From contig NZ_SISG01000001.1 of assembly GCF_004310685.1 (NCBI RefSeq), positions 1,550,001 through 1,614,000 on the forward strand: 64,000 nucleotides of DNA, read 5' to 3'. Position numbers and translations under genes: made by a program. Shown piece by piece: positions 25,634 to 34,045 of the stretch (positions within the stretch are counted from its first letter, which is position 1; each line of letters begins with the position of its first letter). Below the pieces are notes generated by a model. It searched no databases, had not been told where the DNA came from, and worked only from the letters and a program-made list of their open reading frames with translations. Source of the DNA: Glaciihabitans arcticus (GTDB lineage: Bacteria > Actinomycetota > Actinomycetes > Actinomycetales > Microbacteriaceae).

Positions 25634-26131
25634 ATGAGTGCAGGCCAAAGACGGCAACTGAATAAGATCGCCGCGCCCATAACAGCGTTGCTCGCGGAGC
25701 TCGATCCACACATCATCGACCCGTCCCGGGAGAAGCAGAAGGCTCTCGGTATCGCAGACGCCACCATGCTCCTGCGGGTCGGCATCTACCGGGTCATCAC
25801 GGTGTTCGCGGTCGACCGCGACAGTTGGAACGTCAAGGAGTTCGACTCCGAGTCGGGCCAACTCGTGCAGCTGCATGACAGGACGGCGAAGGTTCCCGAT
25901 TCCGAGGTTCCGCTCTGGGTGTTGAAGGCAACGGTCTCCAGCATCGAGAGCCAGCTGGAGGCGTACCGCACGACCGGTTTTGCGACCGCCGAGCACGAGC
26001 AGTCCTACACGGTTCTCGGGCGCCTGCTGGCCGTGCTGCAGAATCGCGTGATCAGCAACACCCCGCTCGCCTCGGTCGGTGCTCCCGTCACCGGCAGCAC
26101 CCTCGACGACGACGACCAGGACGACTACTAG
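25634..26131 (+). CDS. Conserved-looking hypothetical protein
   Basis: 165 residues, soluble, acidic C terminus (TLDDDDQDDY). No family recognised. The first 120 residues look globular (LNKIAAPITALLAELDPHII, then LRVGIYRVITVFAVDRDSW). The first intact gene right of the island, divergent from the broken cpaF, with its own leaderless-type promoter. Confidence 0.7.
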   Translation: MSAGQRRQLNKIAAPITALLAELDPHIIDPSREKQKALGIADATMLLRVGIYRVITVFAVDRDSWNVKEFDSESGQLVQLHDRTAKVPDSEVPLWVLKATVSSIESQLEAYRTTGFATAEHEQSYTVLGRLLAVLQNRVISNTPLASVGAPVTGSTLDDDDQDDY

Positions 26132-26175
26132 TCGGTCGTTGTCAGAAGCGGCGTTGCCGGTCTACCGTGGGATCC

Positions 26176-26625
26176 ATGTCCAGCCAGAAGATTCCGGATG
26201 ACGTTCGCGCCTACCTCGACTCCGTCGAGGGCGCCCGCGGCGAATCGCTCCGCGCAGTCTTCGACACCGCCCTCGAGGCCATGCCCGAGGGTTACGAGCT
26301 TGCCATCTCGTACGGCATGCCCGGGTGGCAGGTGCCGCTCGAGCGGTATCCCGTCACCTACAACAAGCAGCCCCTCGCCTACGTCGGCCTTGCAGCCCAG
26401 AAGCAGTACAACTCGCTGTACCTGATGACCTGCGTGAGCGACTCCGACAAGGATGTTGCCTTCCGCGAGGCGTGGGCCGCAACCGGCCTGAAGCTCAACA
26501 TGGGCAAGAGCTGCCTGCGTTTCCGCACACTCGCGGACATGGATCTCGCCATCATCGCGGACACGGTAGCCGGGACATCCGTCGACGAATTCATCGCCGA
26601 ATACGAGAAGGTCCCCCGTAAGTAG
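26176..26625 (+). CDS. DUF1801 (YdhG-like) protein
   Basis: 149 residues. DUF1801 features are clear: VRAYLDSVEGARGESLRAV at the N terminus, AISYGMPGWQVP in the middle, AAQKQYNSLYLM and NMGKSCLRFR near the end. The fold is known from structures, but the cellular role is unsettled (an iron chaperone in Bacillus has been proposed for relatives). ATG 26176 was chosen over GTG 26167 because TACCGT lies seven bases before it. The stop is 14 bases from tRNA-Leu. Confidence 0.85.
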   Translation: MSSQKIPDDVRAYLDSVEGARGESLRAVFDTALEAMPEGYELAISYGMPGWQVPLERYPVTYNKQPLAYVGLAAQKQYNSLYLMTCVSDSDKDVAFREAWAATGLKLNMGKSCLRFRTLADMDLAIIADTVAGTSVDEFIAEYEKVPRK

Positions 26626-26639
26626 ACTGATACCCGCTC

Positions 26640-26721
26640 GCGGGAGTGGTGAAATTGGTATACACGCCAGATTTAGGTTCTGGTGCCGAAAGGCGTGAGG
26701 GTTCAAGTCCCTTCTTCCGCA
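26640..26721 (+). tRNA. tRNA-Leu, anticodon UAG
   Basis: Acceptor stem GCGGGAG pairs with CTTCCGC (one G-U), discriminator A at 26721. The anticodon stem CCAGA/TCTGG encloses loop TTTAGGT with TAG at 26674-26676. A long variable arm and a TTCAAGT T-loop fit leucine class II. CCA is not encoded. A GTAGTACTAC palindrome just downstream (26725-26734) may help end transcription. Confidence 0.96.
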
Positions 26722-26850
26722 CTTGTAGTACTACGGGATGATTTCGCCGTGTTTCCCAGTCTCTCCTGTTCGCCACCCGGTACCCTTGGACAAAGCCCCT
26801 TGGCCGCCGCCGATTGACCTCAACGGCAACCGACGACTGGAGACTCACTC

Positions 26851-27609
26851 GTGCTCTCGACCGCACTCATTCCGTTCCTTGACCCGGAGAACCTGATCAC
26901 CGGTTTCGGCGCCTGGGCCCTGCTCGGAATCTGCTTCATCGTGTTTGCCGAGACCGGCCTTCTCGTCGGATTCCTGCTGCCCGGCGACACCCTCCTCATC
27001 ATCACCGGATTGCTGACGTTCCCCGTCGCAGCCGGCGCCACGCAGATCATCGACCTGCCGATCTGGCTGGTGTGTCTCGCTATAGCGTTCGCCGCTTTCT
27101 TAGGCGGCGAGGTCGGCTATCTGATCGGCCACAAGCTCGGCCCACGCGTCTTCGAGCGCAAGGAGAGCGGCCTGTTCTCGGTCGCGAACGTCAAACGCAC
27201 CAACTCGTTCTTCGAGCGTTTCGGCGGCCTCGCGATCATCGTCGCCCGCTTCGTTCCGATCGTGCGCACCTTCGCCCCGGTCGCAGCCGGTGTCGGGCAC
27301 ATGGACTACAAGAAGTACTCGCTCTACAACGCCATCGGCGCACTCATCTGGGGCGCAGGGCTCACCTTCGCCGGCTACCTTCTGGGCTACATACCGCCAG
27401 TTGCCGCGTTCGTCACCGAGTACATCGACGTGATCCTGCTCGGCGCTGTCGTCATCACCCTGGTGCCGACGGTGTACCACTACATCCAGTCCTCGATGAA
27501 GGCACGCAAGGCGCGTCTCGCCGGTGTCGGTGAGGATGTCACGGCCGACGAACTCGTTCTCGACAAGTCCCTCTTCGACCAGGACAAGAAGAACAACAAG
27601 TCCAGCTGA
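26851..27609 (+). CDS. DedA-family membrane protein
   Basis: 252 residues from GTG. The DedA/SNARE-associated pattern is present: FAETGLLVGFLLPGDTLLI, GGEVGYLIGHKLGPRVF, RFGGLAIIVARFVPIVRTF and APVAAGVGHMDYKKY. Five or so hydrophobic segments, including two re-entrant-type stretches. DedA proteins act in lipid carrier (undecaprenyl phosphate) or phospholipid flipping and proton-motive-force homeostasis. The tail is charged (DQDKKNNKSS). Confidence 0.92.
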   Translation: MLSTALIPFLDPENLITGFGAWALLGICFIVFAETGLLVGFLLPGDTLLIITGLLTFPVAAGATQIIDLPIWLVCLAIAFAAFLGGEVGYLIGHKLGPRVFERKESGLFSVANVKRTNSFFERFGGLAIIVARFVPIVRTFAPVAAGVGHMDYKKYSLYNAIGALIWGAGLTFAGYLLGYIPPVAAFVTEYIDVILLGAVVITLVPTVYHYIQSSMKARKARLAGVGEDVTADELVLDKSLFDQDKKNNKSS

Positions 27610-27615
27610 CTTCGG

Positions 27616-28146
27616 CTAGTCGAGTTCGCGCTCCAGCCGATGGAGCAGGGCGTCTAGCACTGTCGTGGCGCGCTCCCGCACCTTCTTGTGGGGGTCGTCG
27701 GTCGCCTCGCGCAGGGGTTCCGCGTGCTCGAACTCCCCAACGATTCCCACGGCCCATGCGGTGGCATCCCGCACTCGCCAGTTCTCGTCGAGCAGGAGCG
27801 CGGCAAGGAGCTCGGGCGCGCCCAGCTCGCGGATGGCGCAGACGCGAGCGCACTGCATCCTCACCCGCCAGTGTTCATGGTCGAGGCCGGCGATCACCGC
27901 ACCGGTCGCGCTGTCGAGCCAGTAATACTCGAGCGCGCGGGCGCCCCAGGCGTTCGCCCAGTAGGACGGATAACTGCCGTCGATGATCCCGGGCGCGGCT
28001 CGCCCGCCGAGGTAGCGCAGGAAGTCATCATCCTCTTCGCCCGTGCGCAGCAGCCCGGCGGCACGTTCGACCAGTTCTCGCTCGCCGTAGCGGTCGACCG
28101 CGGCCCGGAGCCGCGCCGAGTGCGACAGCTCGACCGGGACGCGCAC
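27616..28146 (-). CDS. HEAT-repeat-like protein, paralogue 1
   Basis: 176 residues from GTG. Alpha-helical with HEAT-like units (HWRVRMQCARVCAIRELG, ENWRVRDATAWAVGIVG, PHKKVRERATTVLDALL). The N-terminal half shares GG-x(5)-GI-x-DG and WGAR with the next gene upstream, so both arose by tandem duplication; the gap between them is two bases. Such repeats bind proteins; partner unknown. Confidence 0.75.
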   Translation of the reverse strand: MRVPVELSHSARLRAAVDRYGERELVERAAGLLRTGEEDDDFLRYLGGRAAPGIIDGSYPSYWANAWGARALEYYWLDSATGAVIAGLDHEHWRVRMQCARVCAIRELGAPELLAALLLDENWRVRDATAWAVGIVGEFEHAEPLREATDDPHKKVRERATTVLDALLHRLERELD

Positions 28147-28148
28147 GG

Positions 28149-28694
28149 CTACTCGGCAGGTGCCGCGAAGCGCGCGTTCAGGCGCTTGCGCGACTGTTCG
28201 GCGGCGCGGCGAACCTCGATCTCGGGGTCGCGGAACAGGGGCGTGAACAGGTCAGCATCGGATGCCTCGCCCACCTCGGCGAGCGAGCGGGCTCCTGAGG
28301 CGCGCACGCGCGCGACCTCGTCCTGGAGCAGCGGACGCACCGCCTCCGCGACCGGCAGGTGGCGGGCCGCCGCGACGCGCGCACACATCTCGCGCACGCG
28401 CCAGGCCTGATTGGTGAGGCCCGCTTCGATGCCGGGGGCCGCGGTGTCGTTCCAGACGTAGAGGAACGTGCGGGCTCCCCAGACCTCGGGCCAGTAGAGG
28501 GGCGGGGCGCCGTCAAGGATTCCCTGTGCGTGCTTGCCGCCGACCCAGAGCAGAAACTCGTCGCCCGCGTTCAGTCCGGCGAGCAGCGCCTTGGCGCGGT
28601 CGATGACCTCGTTCTCACCGAGGGCGGCGACGGCGTGGGCGATGCGATCAGCCGGAGGGGCGTCGATGGGCAGGTCTGCGGGGGTCGAAGTCAT
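28149..28694 (-). CDS. HEAT-repeat-like protein, paralogue 2
   Basis: 181 residues from ATG; first gene of the pair. Shares with its downstream paralogue the helical N terminus (EVIDRAKALLAG), FLLWVGGKHAQGILDG, VWGARTFLYVW and two HEAT-like units (AWRVREMCARVAAARHLP, EVARVRASGARSLAEVG). A TAGAAT hexamer lies nine bases before the ATG. No enzymatic motif. Function unknown. Confidence 0.75.
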   Translation of the reverse strand: MTSTPADLPIDAPPADRIAHAVAALGENEVIDRAKALLAGLNAGDEFLLWVGGKHAQGILDGAPPLYWPEVWGARTFLYVWNDTAAPGIEAGLTNQAWRVREMCARVAAARHLPVAEAVRPLLQDEVARVRASGARSLAEVGEASDADLFTPLFRDPEIEVRRAAEQSRKRLNARFAAPAE

Positions 28695-28792
28695 AGCTGG
28701 ATGATTCTACGCGGCTCGGGCGCCCGGCCCCTTTGTCGGTGCTGTTGGGTCGGTCGCTGGTTGCCGATGCGTGGCGCGTTCCGAGGGGCTCT

Positions 28793-28840
28793 AGTTAATC
28801 AGTCACCTTCGCGGGGCCGCGGTTAGGTGACTGATTAACT
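28793..28840. repeat. Perfect 16-base inverted repeat
   Basis: AGTTAATCAGTCACCT (28793-28808) faces AGGTGACTGATTAACT (28825-28840) with a G+C-rich 16-base loop. No T-run follows, so a simple Rho-independent terminator is not certain. It lies in the 366-bp gap between an ABC operon end and the HEAT pair. Confidence 0.8.
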
Positions 28841-28893
28841 CAAGGTTGACGGAAGGGATCGCCCTGCGGCCGGCTGGGGCTCGTGACCCCAAA

Positions 28894-28997
28894 ACGTTCG
28901 TGTTAAACAGGACAAACACACGCCTCAAGAACAGGACCGCCGGGTAGAGGGGAGTCCTGTTCTCGGTGCGCGTTGTGGTCCTGTTTAACACGAACGT
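28894..28997. repeat. Nested double inverted repeat
   Basis: The outer arms are perfect 20-mers: ACGTTCGTGTTAAACAGGAC (28894-28913) and its complement (28978-28997). A second perfect pair, AGAACAGGAC (28928-28937) and GTCCTGTTCT (28954-28963), lies inside; ACAGGAC is shared by outer and inner arms. The 104 bases can fold into one stepped cruciform or stem. It may end transcription of the ABC operon to its right, or be a small non-autonomous element. Confidence 0.85.
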
Positions 28998-29060
28998 CTT
29001 CAGGGGCAGCGCCGTCGACCGGCTCGCCAGCCGGAGCGGCAGGCGAGCCAGGCGGCCGAC

Positions 29061-29768
29061 TCAGGCCCGCGGCTCCCACTTGAACATTGCCCGGGCGACC
29101 GACACGGCGACCGCGGCCCATCCGATCGAGGGCAGGATCAGCAGCAGCACGTTGTCGATAGCACCCCCGGCCCATCCGGTCGAGATGAGCTCGGCGAGAC
29201 CGCCGCCCGGGAGTGCCCGCTTGAGCACGGTGAGCTCCGTGGTGCCCGTGTACGTCACCCAGACCGCGACGCCGAGCGTTGCGGCGAACAGCGGAAGCGT
29301 GGTGATCTGCGCGTGCTCGGGCGAGTTGGTGACACCCGCGGTGGCGAGGGCGAAGCCGGTGAACATGACCTCCGCGGCCAGCACCCCGATGATCACGAGG
29401 AGAACGTTGGCGGGCGGCTGGCCCGACGTTATCCCGAGCACTGTAAGGATGATGCCGATCTGCACCACACTCACCACAACGATCGGCAGCACGAGGCCGA
29501 CGATGATCGACTGGTCCGAGACCGCGCCGCTGCGCAGCCGCTTCAGGAACAGCGTCTGCCTGCGCGCGGCGAGGGTCGTCGTGGCCGTGACGTACACGCC
29601 CATCGCGATCATGATGAGCACCTGAAACACCGCGATCACCGAAGTGCCGCCCTGGTTGCCGGTGAAGATGAAGAACGCGCCGAATGCGAGCGGGATGAGG
29701 ATGGCGCAGGCGGCAACGAGCTTGTTGCGCAGCAGCATCCGGAATTCTGAGATGGCTATCGAGAACAT
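29061..29768 (-). CDS. ABC-2 type transporter permease
   Basis: 235 residues with six hydrophobic helices (for example NKLVAACAILIPLAFGAFFI, then AVFQVLIMIAMGVYVTA). The cytoplasmic motif between helices 2 and 3 (TLAARRQTLFLKRLRSGAVS) is typical of ABC-2 drug or lipid exporters. It follows the ATPase gene by ten bases. Divergent from a DesKR-like two-component system, which probably controls it. Confidence 0.9.
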   Translation of the reverse strand: MFSIAISEFRMLLRNKLVAACAILIPLAFGAFFIFTGNQGGTSVIAVFQVLIMIAMGVYVTATTTLAARRQTLFLKRLRSGAVSDQSIIVGLVLPIVVVSVVQIGIILTVLGITSGQPPANVLLVIIGVLAAEVMFTGFALATAGVTNSPEHAQITTLPLFAATLGVAVWVTYTGTTELTVLKRALPGGGLAELISTGWAGGAIDNVLLLILPSIGWAAVAVSVARAMFKWEPRA

Positions 29769-29778
29769 GGTGGGCTCC

Positions 29779-30684
29779 TTAGGAACGGTCGAGGGTGCGG
29801 AAGACGTCGTCGAGACTCGAGCTCGTCGCGCCGAGACGATCGAGCGTGTGCCCGCCGGCCGACGCCCAGGCGAGCAGCGTCGAGAGATCCGCCTGGAGGT
29901 CGGCGGTGTCGATGCGGCTGAGTCCGTTCTCGGTCGCCGTCACGGTGAGCGGCAGGTCCACGCCGTGCGGCGCCACCAGCGTGATGTGCGAAGGATGCCC
30001 CGTCACAAGCTCCTCCAGCGTCCCCTCACGTTCCAGCACGCCCTTGTTCATGAGCCCGATGCGATCGGCGTACTTCTGCGCCTCCTCGAGGTAGTGCGTG
30101 GTCAGGATGATCGTCGAGCCCGCAGAGCGGATCTCAGCCACCGCGTCCCAGAGACCGTCGCGCGCGCTGGGGTCCAGGCCCGTCGTCGGCTCGTCGAGGA
30201 ACACCAGCTCCGGTGTGCCCCAGATGGCCATCGCGAAGTCGAGGCGACGCTTCTCGCCACCCGAGAGCATGCCCGCGCGGGTCGAGGATTTAGCCGTGAG
30301 GTCCACGACCCCGAGTACCCGGCGAACGTCATCCTCACGCCCCGAAATCGACCCGGCGAGCCCGATCGACTCGGCCACGGTGAGGTCCCCGGCAAAGCCC
30401 GAGTCCTGCAGCATGATGCCGACACGAGGACGAATGGATGCCCGGTCACGAGGATCCCCGCCGAACACCGACACCTTTCCGGAGGTCGGAGTGCGGTGTC
30501 CCTCGAGGGTCTCCAGCGTGGTCGTCTTGCCGGCGCCGTTGGTGCCCAGCAGGGCGTACAGCTCCCCGCGTTCGACCCGCAGGTCGAGGCTTCTCACCGC
30601 CTGGAACTCCCCCCTGTCGCCGTAGTTGTAGCTCAGCGCGGCGGCTTCGACCACCGGGCCTGCGGTACTGGTTGCGTTTGTCAT
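29779..30684 (-). CDS. ABC-2 transporter ATPase (DrrA-like)
   Basis: 301 residues from ATG 30684; a longer frame to 30801 would run through the divergent promoter. Walker A GTNGAGKTTT, Q-loop MLQDSGF, signature MLSGGEKRRLDFAMAI, Walker B LVFLDEPTTGLD, switch His LTTHYLEEA. A C-terminal DUF4162-like extension (LEELVTGHPSHITL) is usual for DrrA/CcmA-type exporters. It pairs with the permease downstream. Confidence 0.92.
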   Translation of the reverse strand: MTNATSTAGPVVEAAALSYNYGDRGEFQAVRSLDLRVERGELYALLGTNGAGKTTTLETLEGHRTPTSGKVSVFGGDPRDRASIRPRVGIMLQDSGFAGDLTVAESIGLAGSISGREDDVRRVLGVVDLTAKSSTRAGMLSGGEKRRLDFAMAIWGTPELVFLDEPTTGLDPSARDGLWDAVAEIRSAGSTIILTTHYLEEAQKYADRIGLMNKGVLEREGTLEELVTGHPSHITLVAPHGVDLPLTVTATENGLSRIDTADLQADLSTLLAWASAGGHTLDRLGATSSSLDDVFRTLDRS

Positions 30685-30791
30685 GCTCCAACGATGGCGC
30701 GAAGAAGCGGCGCGCCCCAGTGCCGAAGCACCCGAGAAGTAGTGACATTTGTCACGGGTTCCGGGCGCACGACTAAGACATAGTTGTAGGA

Positions 30792-31877
30792 GTGACGACA
30801 TCCACCGGCGACCGCCTTCTGCAGCGAATGCGCACCTACACGACCACCTCGCTCGTCGTGATGATCGGTCTCTTCTCGCTGCTGCTGGCGCTCGGCGCCA
30901 CCGAGATCCCCTTCCAGTACGTGCTGCTCGGTGCCGGCGTTCTCATCACCGAGTTCAGCTTCCACTGGGAACGTCGCCCGCCGCTCTGGCTCGCGATCGT
31001 TGTGCCCGTCGTGACCGGCGCCGTGTGGGTCTTCGTGATCATGATCGGCGAGTACCCGGCAACGAGCGTGTGGCTCGGCATCGCCCTCTCCCTGCTTGTC
31101 TCGCAGGCGCCCCAGAGGCGCTGGAAGTGGCTCGCACCCGCGGCCCTCGCCGTGATGCTGCTGCCCGTAGCGATCATCGGCCTATTCACGAGCTTCGACG
31201 CCGTCTCTCCGTACCTGGTCAGCGGCTTCTTCGGCTGGCTCGGCACGATGTTCCTGTTCCTGCTCAACCGCTGGGCCTTCAACCTGTACCTCGAGATCGA
31301 CGCCGCGCGGCAGGTGAGCGCGGAGCTCGCCGTCGCACAGGAGCGTTACCGGTTCGCAGCCGACCTGCACGACATCCAGGGCCACACCCTGCACGTCATC
31401 AAGCTGAAGACACAGCTCGCCGACCGGCTGATCGACCGCGACCCGGCCGCGGCGCGCGAGCACCTGCGCGAAGCCCAGCAGCTGATCGCCGAGACGGTCG
31501 CCAACACGCGCAGTCTCGCCTTCGGGGAGAGGCACGTGGCACTCGCGAGCGAACTGGCCAACGCCGAGCAGCTGTTCACGGCGGCGGGCATCGCCTACAC
31601 GGTGCAGGGCGAACTGCCCCGCGGCGCCCACGACGAGTTGTTCGGGCTCGTGGTGCGCGAGGCGACCACCAATATCCTGCGTCACGCCCAGGCGACGGCC
31701 GTTTCGGTGAACCTCGGCGCGGACAGCGTGCGCGTCGTGAACGACGGGAGTCCCGCATCCTCTCGCTCACTGAGCGGGCTGGCTCGCCTGGGCGAGCGTT
31801 TCGAGGCGGCGGGTGGCACCCTGCGCACGTCGAGCGCGAACGGCAGCTTCACCACCACGGCGACGGTGTCGGGATGA
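30792..31877 (+). CDS. Sensor histidine kinase, DesK-like
   Basis: 361 residues from GTG with TAGGAG directly upstream. Five or six transmembrane helices at residues 15-165 form the sensor. Next come the HisKA_3 helix with phospho-His in FAADLHDIQGHTLHVIK and a short HATPase_c with VVREATTNILRHAQA. The G-box (SLSGLARLGERFEAAGGTL) is degenerate compared with classic kinases, as in DesK relatives. It overlaps its regulator by four bases and is divergent from the ABC-2 exporter. Confidence 0.91.
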   Translation: MTTSTGDRLLQRMRTYTTTSLVVMIGLFSLLLALGATEIPFQYVLLGAGVLITEFSFHWERRPPLWLAIVVPVVTGAVWVFVIMIGEYPATSVWLGIALSLLVSQAPQRRWKWLAPAALAVMLLPVAIIGLFTSFDAVSPYLVSGFFGWLGTMFLFLLNRWAFNLYLEIDAARQVSAELAVAQERYRFAADLHDIQGHTLHVIKLKTQLADRLIDRDPAAAREHLREAQQLIAETVANTRSLAFGERHVALASELANAEQLFTAAGIAYTVQGELPRGAHDELFGLVVREATTNILRHAQATAVSVNLGADSVRVVNDGSPASSRSLSGLARLGERFEAAGGTLRTSSANGSFTTTATVSG

Positions 31878-32476
31878 TCCGGCTCCTCGTCGCCGACGAC
31901 GAGAACCTCCTGCGCATGGCTCTGGCCGCGCTGCTCGACCTCGAAGACGACCTCGAGGTGATCGCGCAGGCGGACAACGGCACGGACGCCGTGCAGCTCG
32001 CCGGGCTGCACGACCCGGACGTTGTGCTGCTCGACCTCGAGATGCCCGGCCTGGACGGCATCGACACGGCAGCAGCGATCCTGGCCACCCGGCCAGAGCA
32101 GGCCATCATCCTGCTCACGCGGCACGCCCGACCGGGCGTGCTCAAGCGTGCCCTGCGCGCGGGCGTGCGCGGTTTTGTGAGCAAGTCGATCGAGCCCGAA
32201 CGTCTCGCGCAGATCGTGACCGACGTCAACGGCGGGGCGCGCTACATCGACTCCGAGATCTCCACGGCCGCCATGATCGACGACTGCCCGCTCTCCGAAC
32301 GCGAGCTCGACGTGCTGCGCCTCACCGCCGAAGGACTGTCGGTGCGCGAGATGAGCCTCGCACTGCACCTCGCCGCGGGCACGGTACGCAACTACCTGTC
32401 CTCGGCGATGCAGAAGACGGGTACCTCCGCCCGGCACGAGGCGGCGCGGGCCGCCCGCGAGCGCGGTTGGCTGTAG
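31874..32476 (+). CDS. Response regulator, DesR-like LuxR type
   Basis: 200 residues. The receiver has Asp 54 in VVLLDLEMPGLDG and Lys in FVSKSIEPE. The LuxR-type helix-turn-helix is at about 135-195 (LSERELDVLRLTAEGLSVRE, then AAGTVRNYLSSAMQKTG). ATG lies in the ATGA overlap with the kinase. Expected to control the divergent ABC-2 exporter. It ends directly against the convergent lipoprotein gene, with no spacer. Confidence 0.92.
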   Translation: MIRLLVADDENLLRMALAALLDLEDDLEVIAQADNGTDAVQLAGLHDPDVVLLDLEMPGLDGIDTAAAILATRPEQAIILLTRHARPGVLKRALRAGVRGFVSKSIEPERLAQIVTDVNGGARYIDSEISTAAMIDDCPLSERELDVLRLTAEGLSVREMSLALHLAAGTVRNYLSSAMQKTGTSARHEAARAARERGWL

Positions 32477-33025
32477 CTAGTCGCGTCCCTCGAGCGCCTT
32501 GACCTCGTCGGACTCGGGTCCGGCGGTCTTCACACACGGTCCCGCGACGGCGATCTCGATGTCGTGCTCGCTCGTGGTGGTGATCTTGAGGGCGGATGAG
32601 ACCATGTCGGCCTTGAGCGTCCACTCCCCCAGCGATGAGCTCGACTCGAGCTTCTTCGCGGTCCAACCCTGCTTGCCGAGCTCCTTGACGAGGGTGTCAC
32701 TCGCGATCAGCGCATCCTGCTGCACGCTCATCGTCACGGACGACAGCCACTGGCGCACCGAGTCGTTGTAACCGCAGCCGCGCGACTTGTCGACCGTCGC
32801 ACCGATCGATTCGACCATGTCCTGCGGGATGTTGTCAGCGACGGTGTTGCGCAGCAGCTGCGCGGGTGATTTGGTCTCGGCGAGCGTGACGCCCTCCACA
32901 ACGATCGACTCCGCCGTGCCTGCACCGGCGTCGTTCACGGGCACCTCTTCGGCGCAGGCCGACAGCGTGAGCATCAGCGCGGCAGCGCCGAGCGCAACAA
33001 GCGCTCGCGAGTGTGTGGTGATCAT
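32477..33025 (-). CDS. Putative lipoprotein
   Basis: 182 residues. A signal peptide ends in a lipobox (LMLTLSAC, Cys near residue 24), so it should be lipid-anchored outside the membrane. The mature part has two more Cys (CGYND, GPCVKTAGP) and resembles no enzyme I recognise. Start ATG with a purine-rich GGGGGCTGGA upstream. Confidence 0.8.
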   Translation of the reverse strand: MITTHSRALVALGAAALMLTLSACAEEVPVNDAGAGTAESIVVEGVTLAETKSPAQLLRNTVADNIPQDMVESIGATVDKSRGCGYNDSVRQWLSSVTMSVQQDALIASDTLVKELGKQGWTAKKLESSSSLGEWTLKADMVSSALKITTTSEHDIEIAVAGPCVKTAGPESDEVKALEGRD

Positions 33026-33154
33026 TCCAGCCCCCGAATGTGTTCTGCATCCCCCGCGCGGCGAACCTCGCCAGCGCTGCAGCGGCTCAGGCTAACACCG
33101 TGGCACCGTGGCGTCCGAGCCCCAGAATGTGGGGTGCTGTTCACCTGCGGGCCC

Positions 33155-33166
33155 TAGGCTTTGCGA
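33155..33166 (+). promoter_or_regulatory. -10 element for leaderless hydrolase transcript
   Basis: TAGGCT (33155-33160) then six bases then the ATG at 33167. It decides this ATG over an upstream TTG in the same frame. Confidence 0.45.
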
Positions 33167-34045
33167 ATGACCACGCGCTCGAAGACCTCCTCCGATGGCG
33201 CGCACCACTCCTTCGGCACCAGCGCGTTCGTGGTGCTCGAGGGTGGTCGACGCCTCCACTACATGGAGCGCGGTGTCGGCGACGTGACGGTCGTGTTCGA
33301 GTCCGGGATGGGTTTCTCCCGCTCGACCTGGGGACTGGTCGCGCCCGTCATCGGCGACTGCACTCGCACCATCGTCTACGACCGCGCGGGCCTCGGGCGT
33401 AGCGATGACGACGAGGAGCCGCGCACGTTGGAGCGCCTGGCCGACGACCTCGGTCACCTGCTCAGCTCCCTCGGCGAGGGGCCGTTCCTGCTCGTCGGTC
33501 ACAGTTGGGGCGGGCCGATCGTGCGCGCGGTGGCGGCGGCGCATCCCGAGCGGATCGCAGGCATCGTTCTCGTCGACCAGACGGACGAGAACTGCGCCCT
33601 CTACTTTGAAAACTCGACCGCGAAGCGTTTCGCGGCAAGCGGGCCGATGGTGCAGACCCTCGCCCGGCTGAAGCTCTACAAACTGATCGGCGGCCGGTCG
33701 GGGCGTGTGCAGCCCGCCGACGTTGCGGCCGACCACCTTGCCGAAGATTTCACCGCGCGCGCCGCGTCCACAACCTCCGCCGAGCTGCGCGACCTGCTCA
33801 TCGACCTCGCCGGCCTGCGCGACGCACCGCTCGACCTGCACGGCACCCCCGTGACGGTCATCTCGGGCACCGCGCCCACCCGCGGCGACGGCGGACTGCG
33901 CGCGTCTCTCACCGCGGCACACCGCGAGACGGCTGTGGCACTCGGTGCCGAGTTCACCGAGGCGCAGCAGTCCGGCCACCTCGTGATGTTCACCGAGCCT
34001 CAGCTCGTCGTCGACGAGATCGTCAGCCTGCTCGATCGCGTTTAG
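33167..34045 (+). CDS. Alpha/beta hydrolase
   Basis: 292 residues. Oxyanion segment FESGMGFSRSTWG, then YDRAGLGRSDDDE, the nucleophile elbow GHSWGG (Ser), and the catalytic His near the C terminus (QQSGHLVMF). A lid region lies at about 150-210. Substrate not predictable. Its stop overlaps the stop of the convergent mntR gene. Confidence 0.92.
   Translation: MTTRSKTSSDGAHHSFGTSAFVVLEGGRRLHYMERGVGDVTVVFESGMGFSRSTWGLVAPVIGDCTRTIVYDRAGLGRSDDDEEPRTLERLADDLGHLLSSLGEGPFLLVGHSWGGPIVRAVAAAHPERIAGIVLVDQTDENCALYFENSTAKRFAASGPMVQTLARLKLYKLIGGRSGRVQPADVAADHLAEDFTARAASTTSAELRDLLIDLAGLRDAPLDLHGTPVTVISGTAPTRGDGGLRASLTAAHRETAVALGAEFTEAQQSGHLVMFTEPQLVVDEIVSLLDRV

Noticed and set aside
26640-26721. tRNA-Leu as the integration site of the island
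   Set aside because: The island edge is 1.5 kb away inside cpaF, and no repeat of the tRNA 3' end was seen at the left.
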